From assembly GCA_964463355.1 (NCBI GenBank), contig CAYXBP010000006.1:1-64000 (forward strand): DNA of 64,000 nt, in the 5' to 3' direction. This document shows, piece by piece, positions 51,265 to 59,646 of the stretch (its first letter is position 1; each line of letters opens with the position of its first letter). A model generated the notes under the pieces. That model had not been told where the DNA came from. It did not search any database and was given only the letters and a program-made list of their open reading frames with translations. The translations under genes were made by a program, and so were the position numbers. The DNA is from Firm-04 sp964463355. GTDB lineage: Bacteria > Bacillota > Clostridia > Oscillospirales > Ruminococcaceae.

Positions 51265-51768
51265 TCAGAATGGCACTTCGCCATCGCTGAGAATTTCTTC
51301 AAACTCGCCAAGGTCGCCGATTTGCAGCGATTCCTTCGGCTGGGCAGGCGCAGCGTACTGCTGCTGTGCGCCGTAATTGCCGCCATGCTCCTGCTGCGGA
51401 GCGGTAAAGCTGCCCTGCTGAGCGTATCCGTTCGCGGTTGCGCTCTTCTTTGATTCACCAAAAGAAACATTGTCGCAAACAACATTCATGGAATAATGCT
51501 TGACGCCGTTGTTATCGGTATAATTATCGTTTTGGAGCGTGCCCTCCACGATGATCATACTACCTTTGGTGAAATAACGCGAAATAAATTCCGCAGACTG
51601 ACGCCATGCGATACAATTGATGAAATCCGCCTGACGCTCACCTGTTTCCTTATTTGCGATGCGTCGATCGCACGCAACGGAAAAACGGCACATTGCAACG
51701 CCGGAGGTCGTCTGACGAAACTCGGGGTCACGGGTCAAGCGCCCCATCAAAATCACTTTATTCAGCAT
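51265..51768 (-). CDS. ssb: Single-stranded DNA-binding protein
   Basis: 167 residues. OB-fold N-terminus (MLNKVILMGRLTRDPEFRQTTSG, FINCIAWRQSAEFISRYFTKGSMIIVEG), a Gly/Gln-rich linker, and the acidic tip LSDGEVPF that recruits replication and repair proteins. Lies between rpsF and rpsR, the standard order. Confidence 0.97.
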   Translation of the reverse strand: MLNKVILMGRLTRDPEFRQTTSGVAMCRFSVACDRRIANKETGERQADFINCIAWRQSAEFISRYFTKGSMIIVEGTLQNDNYTDNNGVKHYSMNVVCDNVSFGESKKSATANGYAQQGSFTAPQQEHGGNYGAQQQYAAPAQPKESLQIGDLGEFEEILSDGEVPF

Positions 51769-51799
51769 AAAAAAGACCTCCTTTTAAATAGTGTGGAAA

Positions 51800-52093
51800 T
51801 TACTCCTGCACGGTGATCATGGAACGGAGTACACCATCGGTAATCTGCATAACACGATCCAGCTCTGCGGGGAAATCGGGAGCTGCGGTGAACTTCGCCA
51901 CAACGTAGTAAGCATCGGTTTCGTCGTTAATGGGATACGCCAGCTTGCGCTTGCCCCACTCATCAACCTCGCCGAGCGTACCGTTCTTTTCGATCATATC
52001 TTTGAACTTTGCCCACAGGGTTTGAACAGCATCCTCCCCATTTGCAACGCTCAGTACGATCATCAGCTCGTAGTTAGCGGTAAGCTTTGCCAT
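51800..52093 (-). CDS. rpsF: 30S ribosomal protein S6
   Basis: 97 residues, ferredoxin-like fold: NYELMIVLSVANGEDAVQTLW, EVDEWGKRKLAYPINDETDAYYVVAKFTA, DRVMQITDGVLRSMIT. First gene of the operon, with AAAAGGAGGTG before the ATG and a structured leader upstream. S6 pairs with S18 in the 30S platform. Confidence 0.97.
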   Translation of the reverse strand: MAKLTANYELMIVLSVANGEDAVQTLWAKFKDMIEKNGTLGEVDEWGKRKLAYPINDETDAYYVVAKFTAAPDFPAELDRVMQITDGVLRSMITVQE

Positions 52094-52198
52094 TATTGAT
52101 ACACCTCCTTTTGGATAAAGCCCGTACTATTACAATATGCACGGACAAGGAATCGGCAGAAAGTACTGCCTTTACCGCACGGCAGAAGCCGTACTTTA
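52094..52198 (-). promoter_or_regulatory. rpsF leader, candidate S6:S18 autoregulatory RNA
   Basis: The transcript begins with hairpin ACGGC/GCCGT and a second hairpin GGCAG/CTGCC (about 52150-52195) before the RBS. In many bacteria the S6:S18 dimer binds such a leader and represses its own operon. The class was not verified by a covariance search. Confidence 0.5.
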
Positions 52199-52200
52199 GT

Positions 52201-52229
52201 ATTATAGCAGTTTTTCCTGCGATTGTCAA
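52201..52229 (-). promoter_or_regulatory. Consensus sigma-A promoter of rpsF-ssb-rpsR
   Basis: Perfect TTGACA, 17-base spacer, perfect TATAAT on the minus strand. Confidence 0.92.
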
Positions 52230-52373
52230 GCTTTTTTAGCGGATTTTTGCGCGACATTGTAAACTGCTGCGTGAAAAGGGAAAATTCAGGTATCGCGTGC
52301 GTTTTTTGATTTGGTTTCCCAAAGCCGAATGACAGACTGAATCTGTTTTTGACTTTAGCGGTCGCGGGGCGGT

Positions 52374-52880
52374 TCATTCTGCGCGGTAGGCATCTGTGAC
52401 GATGCCGATGTACAGGCGATGGATATCCACCGGTGCGTAAAACCGCTCTGCAATTTCTTGGGGGAGCTGCTCGATGGGCATATCGGTAGCAAACATTTTG
52501 CGGCAGATGAATACCGTTTTTGCCTCTGCAAAAGTCACACCGCCGCCCAATGCGATGGGTGTAAGACCTGCTTCGGCGGCTTTGTTGCAATCTCTGCCAG
52601 AATGTGCGCCGCAGAACTGCAATGCCTTGCGTTGTTCCTCACCGAAGAAGGAGAGCGTAAAGGTATTCTGTTGCTCCATAAACCCAAAGGTGTGACGCGA
52701 ATGCCGCACATAGCAGGTCACCGAGGGCTGATTCCAGAGAATGCCCATTTGCCCCCATGAAGCGGTCATGAAGTTGAAACCCTGTTCCATGGTGCCGCCA
52801 GTGAGTAGAAACCAATCCTTACCGATTGCCTGAAATGGATTTTGCCCCCACAGGGCGGGCTGCATTGATACAAAAGACAT
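52374..52880 (-). CDS. Flavin reductase-like FMN-binding protein
   Basis: 168 residues in the flavin reductase-like split-barrel family: an early LLTGGTMEQGFNFMTASWGQMGILWNQPSVTCYVR segment that holds FMN, then HTFGFMEQQNTFTLSFF and HSGRDCNKAAEAGLTPI. Small clostridial members act as NAD(P)H-dependent flavin or quinone reductases, or bind flavin without known substrate. GGAGG precedes the ATG. Single gene between rpsF and spo0A. Confidence 0.88.
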   Translation of the reverse strand: MSFVSMQPALWGQNPFQAIGKDWFLLTGGTMEQGFNFMTASWGQMGILWNQPSVTCYVRHSRHTFGFMEQQNTFTLSFFGEEQRKALQFCGAHSGRDCNKAAEAGLTPIALGGGVTFAEAKTVFICRKMFATDMPIEQLPQEIAERFYAPVDIHRLYIGIVTDAYRAE

Positions 52881-52985
52881 TGTAAAAAACCTCCATATGA
52901 TCTGGTGTATGATATTTGCATCGGTGCAGGATAATACTGCTATGGTGATATGCCATGTGCTGCATGTGGCGGCAAGGCAACAAGA

Positions 52986-53741
52986 TCAATGAGTATGCTG
53001 CAACCGAAGCTTATCCGTAATTAATGCGATGAACTCTGAGTTAGTGGGTTTGCCTTTGCAGGTGTTCACCGTGTAACCAAAAAATGCATTAAGCGTATCC
53101 AGATTCCCCCTGTCCCATGCGATTTCGATAGCATGGCGAATGGCGCGCTCAACTCGCGAGGGTGTTGTATTATACTGCGTGGCAACTCTTGGGTAAAGCT
53201 GTTTGGTGACACTTTCCAGCAGTGCAGGCTCGTGGTAGGAGTTGACAATGGCGGTACGCAGATAGTGATAGCCTTTGATATGGGCAGGCACGCCAAGCTG
53301 ATGAATGATATCGGTGACGGTAATGGCAAGATCCTGCTTGGCACGGGTGCGGATGGCACCCAGCGGCTGCTTTTCGGTTAGCAGAGAAATGCGCTCGCCG
53401 AGTACCGACATATCAAAGGGCTTGAGCATGAAGTACGATGCTCCATTGCGCATCACCTGCTGTTCGACAAAGCTGTTATCATAGGAAGATGTGACAATAA
53501 ATGCAGGACGCTTTCCGCCGCCTGCACCTGCTTTTTTCATCAGCTCGATGGCATCCATATGGGGCAGTACCGCATCAATGACGACAACGTCGGGGGTATC
53601 GTTGCGTATGGATTCCAGCACCGTATTTCCGTTTTTCGGCCTTGTATAGGCGTACATTCCTTGTGAGCGCAGCACACTTGCGCATGAGACACCATATTCT
53701 GCGGTGTCATCTCCAATCAGAACCTTGACTTGTTTTTGCAT
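52986..53741 (-). CDS. spo0A: Sporulation master regulator Spo0A
   Basis: 251 residues. Receiver domain with acidic pair near 11-12 and phospho-acceptor Asp56 (VVVIDAVLP, the same number as in Bacillus), late Lys (FMLKPFD), linker, then the Spo0A effector domain: ITDIIHQLGVPAHIKGYHYLRTAI and recognition helix TPSRVERAIRHAIEIAWDRG. AAGGAGGTC precedes ATG 53741. Upstream are a sigma-A promoter and two 0A-box-like sites. In most spore formers spoIVB lies directly upstream in the same direction; here spoIVB is inverted and an unrelated gene intervenes. Confidence 0.97.
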   Translation of the reverse strand: MQKQVKVLIGDDTAEYGVSCASVLRSQGMYAYTRPKNGNTVLESIRNDTPDVVVIDAVLPHMDAIELMKKAGAGGGKRPAFIVTSSYDNSFVEQQVMRNGASYFMLKPFDMSVLGERISLLTEKQPLGAIRTRAKQDLAITVTDIIHQLGVPAHIKGYHYLRTAIVNSYHEPALLESVTKQLYPRVATQYNTTPSRVERAIRHAIEIAWDRGNLDTLNAFFGYTVNTCKGKPTNSEFIALITDKLRLQHTH

Positions 53742-53770
53742 GGTTTGACCTCCTTCGTTTTTGTATCTCC

Positions 53771-53799
53771 ATTTTACCACCCTTTGCGCCCGATGACAA
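53771..53799 (-). promoter_or_regulatory. Promoter of spo0A
   Basis: Minus strand TTGTCA, 17-base spacer, TAAAAT. Confidence 0.65.
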
Positions 53800-53830
53800 G
53801 GGGGAAAAAAGGGAGGATTTTCACTAGTTT

Positions 53831-53900
53831 TGTCAAACTAAGGGAGATTTACCGCGATAGGGCGCGATTGCCCTGTAAAAGGGAATGTCAAAATTTGACG
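53831..53900. promoter_or_regulatory. 0A-box-like sites upstream of spo0A
   Basis: TGTCAAA at 53831-53837 and a palindrome TGTCAAAATTTGACG at 53886-53900 (two facing copies). The 0A box consensus is TGTCGAA, one base different. They lie 30-100 bases upstream of the promoter, suiting autoregulation. Confidence 0.45.
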
Positions 53901-53920
53901 AAGGATGCCGAGATGAAAAG

Positions 53921-54475
53921 CTATTTCGTTTCTCCCCCCAGAATGCTCGGGGCTTTCCGATTTTCTTCTGCTTTTTTTCGATCTTTTTTCTGTTGTCGTT
54001 TTACAACCGCCTCATAGGAAAGGTGCCGTGTGGCGGCGAGCAACAGCAACAAAGCAACAGGTACTGCATTTCCGATGAGTCCATCGCGCCAGACAGTAAA
54101 GGCGTTGCGCCCAAAGCTTGCTTCGGTTTGCCCCACCCAACCGTTTTTTTCAGCAATCGAAACGGCCTTCATGGTGATCCACAGCATGGGCAGATAGGAT
54201 ATCACCGCTCCAATGATGGCTGCCATATCCAGCTTGCAGAAGTATAGAATCACAGCAAGCAGCAGCACGCCTTCAAAAATCAACAGCCAAACACCGTAGG
54301 CGAAAAAAGGCGCACCGTAGCTTTCAGCGTTGATAAGCCAGCCCGCTGCCACCAGTGATGATAAAAACAGCGGAAAGATGATCAGGGCGATGACTAGTAG
54401 TATATTGCCCACAATACGCAGGGTATGCCACAGTGTTTTATGGGCTTTTTCAGGTAATTTGCTTTGCTGCTTCAT
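53921..54475 (-). CDS. Hypothetical polytopic membrane protein
   Basis: 184 residues, four helices (IVGNILLVIALIIFPLFLSSLVAAGWLI; FAYGVWLLIFEGVLLLAVILYF; MAAIIGAVISYLPMLWITM; GLIGNAVPVALLLLLA) and a Lys/Arg/Glu-rich C-terminal tail. AAAGAGGTC precedes ATG 54475; the frame stays open upstream into the spoIVB region without an RBS. Not recognised. It separates spo0A from the divergent spoIVB. Confidence 0.7.
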   Translation of the reverse strand: MKQQSKLPEKAHKTLWHTLRIVGNILLVIALIIFPLFLSSLVAAGWLINAESYGAPFFAYGVWLLIFEGVLLLAVILYFCKLDMAAIIGAVISYLPMLWITMKAVSIAEKNGWVGQTEASFGRNAFTVWRDGLIGNAVPVALLLLLAATRHLSYEAVVKRQQKKDRKKAEENRKAPSILGGETK

Positions 54476-54671
54476 AAAAAGACCTCTTTTCAGTAGATTT
54501 GGAAAATCAAGGATTTTTTGGCAGATGACCACAGCGTTTGCGGCATTTGGTGCGTGAACACGGTGTTTTGGGTTATCATAGCAAAAGGAGATGGAGAATC
54601 TGCCAGGCAACTTACGGCGATTTTCAGCCATGCTAACAGCATCGGCACAAAAGCCTGAAAGGAGTTTTGCT

Positions 54672-55880
54672 ATGAAAAAAATCAGATGGTTACAAAAAAT
54701 GGCGATTGTTGCCTGCGGTGGGGCAGTGCTGCTGGGGGGCGGCATCGGCTATTACGCAGGTGCGTTGCCCGACCATTACTATACTGCTGATGATACGTTG
54801 GAGCTGCAAACAGTGCTGCCTGTTACTGCCGCATCCGCGGCTGCATCTGCAGTTGGAAGCAACGAGGCTACACTACGGTTGTTTGGTATTTTCCCAGTAA
54901 AGACCGTATCGCTTACGCCTATGCACCGTGCAGAGGTGTTTATTGGCGGTGAGCCTTTTGGCATTCGTATGCTGATGGCTGGGGCAATGGTGGTATCGTT
55001 ATGCGATGTGACAGACCACAGTGGTACAAGCTGCCCGGCGGAGGAAGCGGGCATTGCCGTAGGAGATGTGATTCAAGCGGTAAATGGCATATCTGTGCGC
55101 AGCAACGAGGCGTTGCAGGAGCAGATTTCAGCGGCGGCAGGAGACGCGTTGCACGTTACTTTTTTGCGGGATGACAGCATCCATACTGTTACTGTGCAGC
55201 CGAAGTATTCTACGGTGCATTGCTGTTGGCAGACGGGAATGTGGGTGCGTGACAGTACCGCAGGCATCGGCACTGTAACGTATTACTGCGACAGCACAGC
55301 GGGATCATACAGTTTTGGGGGCTTGGGGCATGCCATTTGCGATACGGACACTGGCGAACAAATTCCACTGGCAACTGGTGAGATTGTAGGGGTGCAGATC
55401 ACTGATGTTGCCGCAGGCAAGGCAGGCGCGCCAGGGGCTTTGCAGGGGCGCATGGCGGATGCTTCAGAGTGGGGCACGGTGCTTTCCAATACCGAACGCG
55501 GCGTATTTGGATATCTGACGGTGGTGCCCGAGGGCAAGCAAATGGTTCCGATGGCGTTCAAGCAAGAGGTGAAGCGTGGTGCTGCGGAGATCTACACCAC
55601 ACTTTCGGGGAACACGCCTTCTGCATACAGCGTTGAGATTGAAGAATTGCACGGCGCAGATACTGGCACACGGAATATGGTAATCCACATCACGGATGAA
55701 CGTCTGCTGGAAACCACAGGGGGCATTGTACAGGGGATGAGCGGCAGCCCGATCATACAGAACGGCAGGCTGGTAGGCGCGGTGACCCATGTATTTGTGA
55801 GCGATCCCACCCGTGGTTACGGCATTTTTGCCGAAAATATGTACACCCAAACGATTGCGCAGCATTCAGTAGGGGAGTAG
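54672..55880 (+). CDS. spoIVB: SpoIVB serine peptidase (S55)
   Basis: Forespore signalling protease that triggers processing of pro-sigma-K in the mother cell. 402 residues: N-terminal membrane helix (AIVACGGAVLLGGGIGYY), a PDZ domain (AGIAVGDVIQAVNGISVRSNEAL), then the S55 domain with His in FGGLGHAIC, Ser in VQGMSGSPIIQNG and Asp in VFVSDPTRGYGIF. AAAGGAG precedes ATG 54672. Upstream sequence TGAACA with CATAGCA 16 bases on is a weak match to a sigma-G promoter. Unusually it points away from spo0A. Confidence 0.95.
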   Translation: MKKIRWLQKMAIVACGGAVLLGGGIGYYAGALPDHYYTADDTLELQTVLPVTAASAAASAVGSNEATLRLFGIFPVKTVSLTPMHRAEVFIGGEPFGIRMLMAGAMVVSLCDVTDHSGTSCPAEEAGIAVGDVIQAVNGISVRSNEALQEQISAAAGDALHVTFLRDDSIHTVTVQPKYSTVHCCWQTGMWVRDSTAGIGTVTYYCDSTAGSYSFGGLGHAICDTDTGEQIPLATGEIVGVQITDVAAGKAGAPGALQGRMADASEWGTVLSNTERGVFGYLTVVPEGKQMVPMAFKQEVKRGAAEIYTTLSGNTPSAYSVEIEELHGADTGTRNMVIHITDERLLETTGGIVQGMSGSPIIQNGRLVGAVTHVFVSDPTRGYGIFAENMYTQTIAQHSVGE

Positions 55881-55909
55881 CGCACGGCGGGCGCATGGCT
55901 ATCAGAAAA

Positions 55910-55941
55910 GGGGTGCTTCTTGTGAAAGAAACACCCCGATT
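55910..55941 (+). terminator. Hairpin after spoIVB
   Basis: GGGGTG..TTCTT / AAGAA.CACCCC stem 29 bases past the stop, followed by GATTTC; a modest terminator. Confidence 0.6.
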
Positions 55942-56023
55942 TCGTCACGGAAGAATCGCCTTACGGCTAAATCGTTCCAATTTCCCAACTGATGGGAGAA
56001 CGCGCTGCGAATAAAAGATGCGT

Positions 56024-56296
56024 TTAGCGGCTTTCGTCGCTGAAACCGCTGTCTACCAACTCTACCAGAGAAGCGACAGCCTGCTCCTCATCAGTACCGT
56101 CGGCAATAATGCGGATGGCGGTGCCGCCAACAATGCCGAGGGAAAGGATGCCCAGCAGACTCTTGGCGTTTACGCGACGCTCCTCCTTTTCAATCCAGAT
56201 AGCAGAACGAAACTCGTTTGCCTTCTGAATGAAGAATGTTGCAGGGCGTGCGTGAAGACCCACCTGATTCTGGACCATGACATCTTTAATACACAT
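56024..56296 (-). CDS. ptsH: Phosphocarrier HPr
   Basis: 90 residues. His15 in GLHARPA (phosphorylated by enzyme I) and Ser46 in NAKSLLGILSLG (target of HPr kinase) both fall at the canonical positions, which supports the start at 56296 and rules out Crh. AAAGGAG lies 9 bases upstream. No enzyme I gene is adjacent; it is a single-gene unit with its own promoter. It would serve sugar phosphotransferase uptake and catabolite control. Confidence 0.93.
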   Translation of the reverse strand: MCIKDVMVQNQVGLHARPATFFIQKANEFRSAIWIEKEERRVNAKSLLGILSLGIVGGTAIRIIADGTDEEQAVASLVELVDSGFSDESR

Positions 56297-56686
56297 AGAC
56301 TTTCTCTCCTTTATGATTTCATATGACTGCTTATGGAAACGGTTACTGCGCTACTGTAAGCAGTTGCAAAGCAAGCGCAAAAGGCATCTGCCGCTTGCCT
56401 GACAACAAGGGCATTCGCAAGATGCATATGCTTGTGTAGCTTTTCTGCAACGAACTGCACGACAGCCCATTGCAATGAGCCATTAATACCATTATACAGA
56501 TTAATTCGCAACTCGTCAACTTGTTTTATTCACAAAAGCGCGCTTTTACCGAAAAATTCTACGCAATGCTATATTCGGGTGAAAACTTTTCGACTTTGTT
56601 TGGGCATATTCACGAAGCCGAAGCGTTGAAAACCCTTGTGGAAATCGCACAGTTTTCAACAATTGATTTTGTACAAAGTCACAGCA
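56297..56686 (-). other. HPr leader and intergenic gap
   Basis: About 190 bases of leader between the HPr promoter and start, with no open frame or strong hairpin noted, then 165 bases to the trmD stop in which I see nothing definite. Confidence 0.5.
56491..56519 (-). promoter_or_regulatory. Sigma-A promoter of HPr
   Basis: Minus strand TTGACG, 17-base spacer, TATAAT. Confidence 0.85.
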
Positions 56687-57391
56687 TCAGCCCTCGTTTT
56701 GACATTTTATCCAAAGTTCCCATAGGTCTGGGCGACGTTCACGGGTAATTGCAAGGCTTTGCTCACGTCTCCACTGTGCAATATTTTTATGATGCCCGCT
56801 GAGCAACACGGGAGGGACACCTTCGCCTTCCCAGCATTCAGGGCGGGTATACTGTGGATATTCCAGCAAACCGGCGTAATGGCTTTCCTCCTCATAGCAT
56901 TCTGCTGAAGGAAGAACATCTTTGCACATTCGGGCGATGGCATCGGTTAGTATCAACGCAGGCATTTCGCCGCCCGTTACCACATAATCCCCGATGGAAA
57001 TCTCTTCATCTACAATTCTGTCCAGCACGCGCTGATCTATACCTTCGTAATGTCCGCACAATAAAAAGAGCGCGGGCAGTTTTGAAAGCTCCACAACTTT
57101 TTTTTGATTCAGCGTAGTGCCTTTTGGGGACAGATATATTGTATGCGGTTTTGTATCCAGTTGTGCGCACACGGATTTCCAGCAATCGTAAACGGGCTGC
57201 GCCTGCATGACCATGCCCATACCGCCGCCGAAGGGGGAATCATCCACGCGATTGTGACGGTCGGCTGTGTAATCGCGGATTTGGTGGCAGTGGACGGTGA
57301 TAGCCCCTTTTGCTCTGGCTCTGCCAATGATGCTTGCCGAGAGTACCGCTTCGCACATTTCTGGAAAAAGAGTAGCGATCTCAATCTGCAT
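56687..57391 (-). CDS. trmD: tRNA (guanine37-N1)-methyltransferase TrmD
   Basis: 234 residues, SPOUT fold with trefoil knot: QIEIATLFPEMCEAVLSASIIGRA, DSPFGGGMGMVMQAQPVYD, LLCGHYEGIDQRVLDRIVDEEISIGDYVVTGGEMPALILTDAI, LSGHHKNIAQWRREQ. Makes m1G37. A TTG two codons earlier is possible, but GAAAGGAC with 10 bases to ATG 57391 decides. Overlaps rimM by 11 bases. rpsP, usually in this operon, is not next to it. Confidence 0.97.
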   Translation of the reverse strand: MQIEIATLFPEMCEAVLSASIIGRARAKGAITVHCHQIRDYTADRHNRVDDSPFGGGMGMVMQAQPVYDCWKSVCAQLDTKPHTIYLSPKGTTLNQKKVVELSKLPALFLLCGHYEGIDQRVLDRIVDEEISIGDYVVTGGEMPALILTDAIARMCKDVLPSAECYEEESHYAGLLEYPQYTRPECWEGEGVPPVLLSGHHKNIAQWRREQSLAITRERRPDLWELWIKCQNEG

Positions 57392-57896
57392 CGTCAAACA
57401 GTCCTTTCAGCGGACGTATCTTGACAAATCCCTGTTCTGGTGCAATCTCGATCACAACATCGGGAATCACCGGTACCAATCGTTCCTTGCCTGTGTCATC
57501 CCGAAGCAGATAAACATCGTTTGCGCCTGTTTGCAGCACATCGGTGATTTTGCCATAGTCCTTGCCGTTATCAACATCCAGCACCTGCAAGCCTAACAGA
57601 TCCTGAATGAAATAGGTGTCCTGTTCCAGCTCTACATCTTCTCTGTCCATGTATAGAATAGTGTTGCGCAGTGCCTGCGCCTGTTCAACGGTATCCACGC
57701 CCTTAAACTTGATATATGCCATGTTTTTTTGCACGCGTGCCTGTTCGATCTCCATCGGTATTGTTTGCCTGCCGCGATACAGCACTTCAAATTCGAGCAG
57801 AAATTCTGCGTCATCACACCACGGCTGCACTTTGACCGTGCCGTTTAAGCCGTGAACAGTTACAATTTTGCCAATCTCCAGATATCGTTTCTGCAT
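57381..57896 (-). CDS. rimM: Ribosome maturation factor RimM
   Basis: 171 residues: LEIGKIVTVHGLNGTVKVQPW at the start, a central YIKFKGVDTVEQAQALRN, and the PRC-barrel C-terminus (YFIQDLLGLQVLDVDNGKDYGKITDVLQTGANDVYLLR, LVPVIPDVVIEI). Helps 16S rRNA processing of the 30S head. CAAAGGAG precedes the ATG. Overlaps trmD. Confidence 0.96.
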   Translation of the reverse strand: MQKRYLEIGKIVTVHGLNGTVKVQPWCDDAEFLLEFEVLYRGRQTIPMEIEQARVQKNMAYIKFKGVDTVEQAQALRNTILYMDREDVELEQDTYFIQDLLGLQVLDVDNGKDYGKITDVLQTGANDVYLLRDDTGKERLVPVIPDVVIEIAPEQGFVKIRPLKGLFDDAD

Positions 57897-58041
57897 GATG
57901 TTCTCCTTTGCGTGATAGCGTTCTCGGGCAGTTTTTCAGTGGTAGCCCCTGAAGCTTTAGCCAGTTTTCTTCAAGGTCTTGTTCGGTTAAGGCAACATCG
58001 CACGGAGCTGGTGGTGCAGATGTGCTGCGTGAGAGGATATG

Positions 58042-58410
58042 TTATTCCCCTAAAATATGTCGTTTCAGGCAGCAGAAAGACTCCTCACTGATATGATGTT
58101 CCAGCTTACAGGCATCCTCTGCGGCGGTTTCCGCAGAAACACCGATCTGGATCAGCCAGTCGGTCAGCACCTGATGCCGTTCATATATGCGCTCAGCGAC
58201 CTCTCTGCCAGACTCGGTCAGAGCCAGCTCACCGTCATCCTCCACGCGAATGAAACCGCCGTCACGCAGAATCCCTGCGGCGCGGCTCACACTTGGTTTG
58301 GAAACCTCCAGTTCCCTCGCAACATCAATCGAACGGGAAGATTTGCCCTGTGAACGCAACATAAGGATCGTTTCCAGATAGTTTTCCCCTGATTCATAGA
58401 GTTTTGCCAT
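58042..58410 (-). CDS. MntR/DtxR-family metal-dependent repressor
   Basis: 122 residues: winged helix (GENYLETILMLRSQGKSSRSIDVARELEVSKPSVSRAAGILRDGGFIRVEDDGELALTESG) and dimerisation helices with metal ligands (ERHQVL; CKLEHHISEES). No SH3-like third domain, so it is of the short MntR kind. It would repress manganese or iron uptake genes when metal is bound; no such gene lies near. RBS GAAAGGCGG. Own promoter, whose -35 overlaps the end of trmO. Confidence 0.9.
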   Translation of the reverse strand: MAKLYESGENYLETILMLRSQGKSSRSIDVARELEVSKPSVSRAAGILRDGGFIRVEDDGELALTESGREVAERIYERHQVLTDWLIQIGVSAETAAEDACKLEHHISEESFCCLKRHILGE

Positions 58411-58483
58411 TGTTCCGCCGCCTTTCTGCGCGATGTACTTCAGGCAATGCCGCGTAAAGCAGATGCGCCTTCATTATATTTAC

Positions 58484-58512
58484 AGTATAACAGAAACCGC
58501 CCTGATTGTCAA
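58484..58512 (-). promoter_or_regulatory. Sigma-A promoter of the MntR-like gene
   Basis: Minus strand TTGACA, 17-base spacer, TATACT. Confidence 0.85.
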
Positions 58513-59186
58513 GCGTGGGCAATCTCGCTGACGGTCAGCACATCGCCGTTTACCATAAAACGGATGTCATATTCGCCGTAGGCAATGCCATAGATGCGTT
58601 CGGGGTCATCGCTGTATCCGGGACGGGGATCTTGCGCAAGAATCGCCATGACCGTATCACGCTCAGAAGCAGGCAGTTTTGCCAGCAACGTGGGGGTGAT
58701 TCTCACTTGCAGCACATGCTGCTTGGTTTCGGCAGTGTAGCCTTCGGTGGCTTCAGGGTGGCAATCGGCGATGGGTATGTAGGGTTTGATATCGTAGATC
58801 GGTGTGCCGTCCATCAAATCAATACCTGATACGGAAAGTACGATTCTGCCTTCACGCTGAGAGAACTGTTCCAATTTGACGCAGGATAAACCGATGCTGT
58901 TGGGGCGAAATGGTGAACGTGTTGCAAATACGCCCATGCGACGATTACCTCCAAGACGGGGCGGCCGCACTGTAGGCAACCATGTTTTCCCCTCTGGAAG
59001 TGCCGCATCGGAGAACCCCCATATTAGCCAGATGTGCGAAAATTGTTCCAGCCCACGGAAAGCCTCTGGGCGGCTGAATGGCTGCTCCATGATAATCTCA
59101 CCGTGCAGCTCCTGTACTAAGCCACTTTGGCGTGGTATACCGAATTTTGTTGCGAAAGGCATATGCATATATGCAATGGGTTTCAT
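58509..59186 (-). CDS. trmO: tRNA (t6A37) methyltransferase TrmO
   Basis: 225 residues, TsaA/UPF0066 family: KPIAYMHMPFATKFGIPRQSGLV, FSHIWLIWGFSDA, the core RPPRLGGNRRMGVFATRSPFRPNSIGLSCVKL, DLMDGTPIYDIKPYIPIADC, and a C-terminal segment with DPRPGYSDDPERIYGIAYGEYDIRF. Methylates t6A at position 37. AAAGGAG is about 10 bases before ATG 59186; the longer open frame lacks an RBS. Confidence 0.93.
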   Translation of the reverse strand: MKPIAYMHMPFATKFGIPRQSGLVQELHGEIIMEQPFSRPEAFRGLEQFSHIWLIWGFSDAALPEGKTWLPTVRPPRLGGNRRMGVFATRSPFRPNSIGLSCVKLEQFSQREGRIVLSVSGIDLMDGTPIYDIKPYIPIADCHPEATEGYTAETKQHVLQVRITPTLLAKLPASERDTVMAILAQDPRPGYSDDPERIYGIAYGEYDIRFMVNGDVLTVSEIAHA

Positions 59187-59485
59187 AGTGCAACGGCTCC
59201 TTTGGGTCGATGTGTTGTGCTTTTTATTATAGCACAGATTCTGACAAAAGTCACGGCTTTTTGCAAAGAGACGTTGAAAAAACTGGAAAAATGCATATCC
59301 TGCGTGATTGGACGAAAGTATATTATATGCCATGCGCGGCTTTTGCGAAATACAATGCAACCACAATATTTGGCCTGTAAAAGTTTAAGAAAGACGCACA
59401 TCTTGTAAATGTTACCAGTTTGTAATTGTTTTGCTGCTCGAACACAATAGACCGCTTTCTGGCTTGCGAACGAATGTTTTATTTG

Positions 59486-59532
59486 TTTCGATGCGAAATT
59501 ATGTCGCGAAAAGATTGACAATCGCATCGAAA
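59486..59532. promoter_or_regulatory. 11-base inverted repeat flanking a -35 box
   Basis: TTTCGATGCGA at 59486-59496 and TCGCATCGAAA at 59522-59532 are exact complements; the TTGACA of the dockerin-protein promoter lies between them. A candidate operator. Confidence 0.55.
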
Positions 59533-59543
59533 TGTGTTACAAT
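59515..59543 (+). promoter_or_regulatory. Sigma-A promoter of the dockerin peptidase-like gene
   Basis: TTGACA, 17-base spacer, TACAAT, about 100 bases before the start. Confidence 0.85.
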
Positions 59544-59646
59544 AAGGTTACATACAGACACGATATATGGGAACAGCATGTTATGGAGCATCGGAGTACA
59601 ACATTCAATTTTGTTATGAATCAAATCGCGTAAGGAGTGAAACGCA

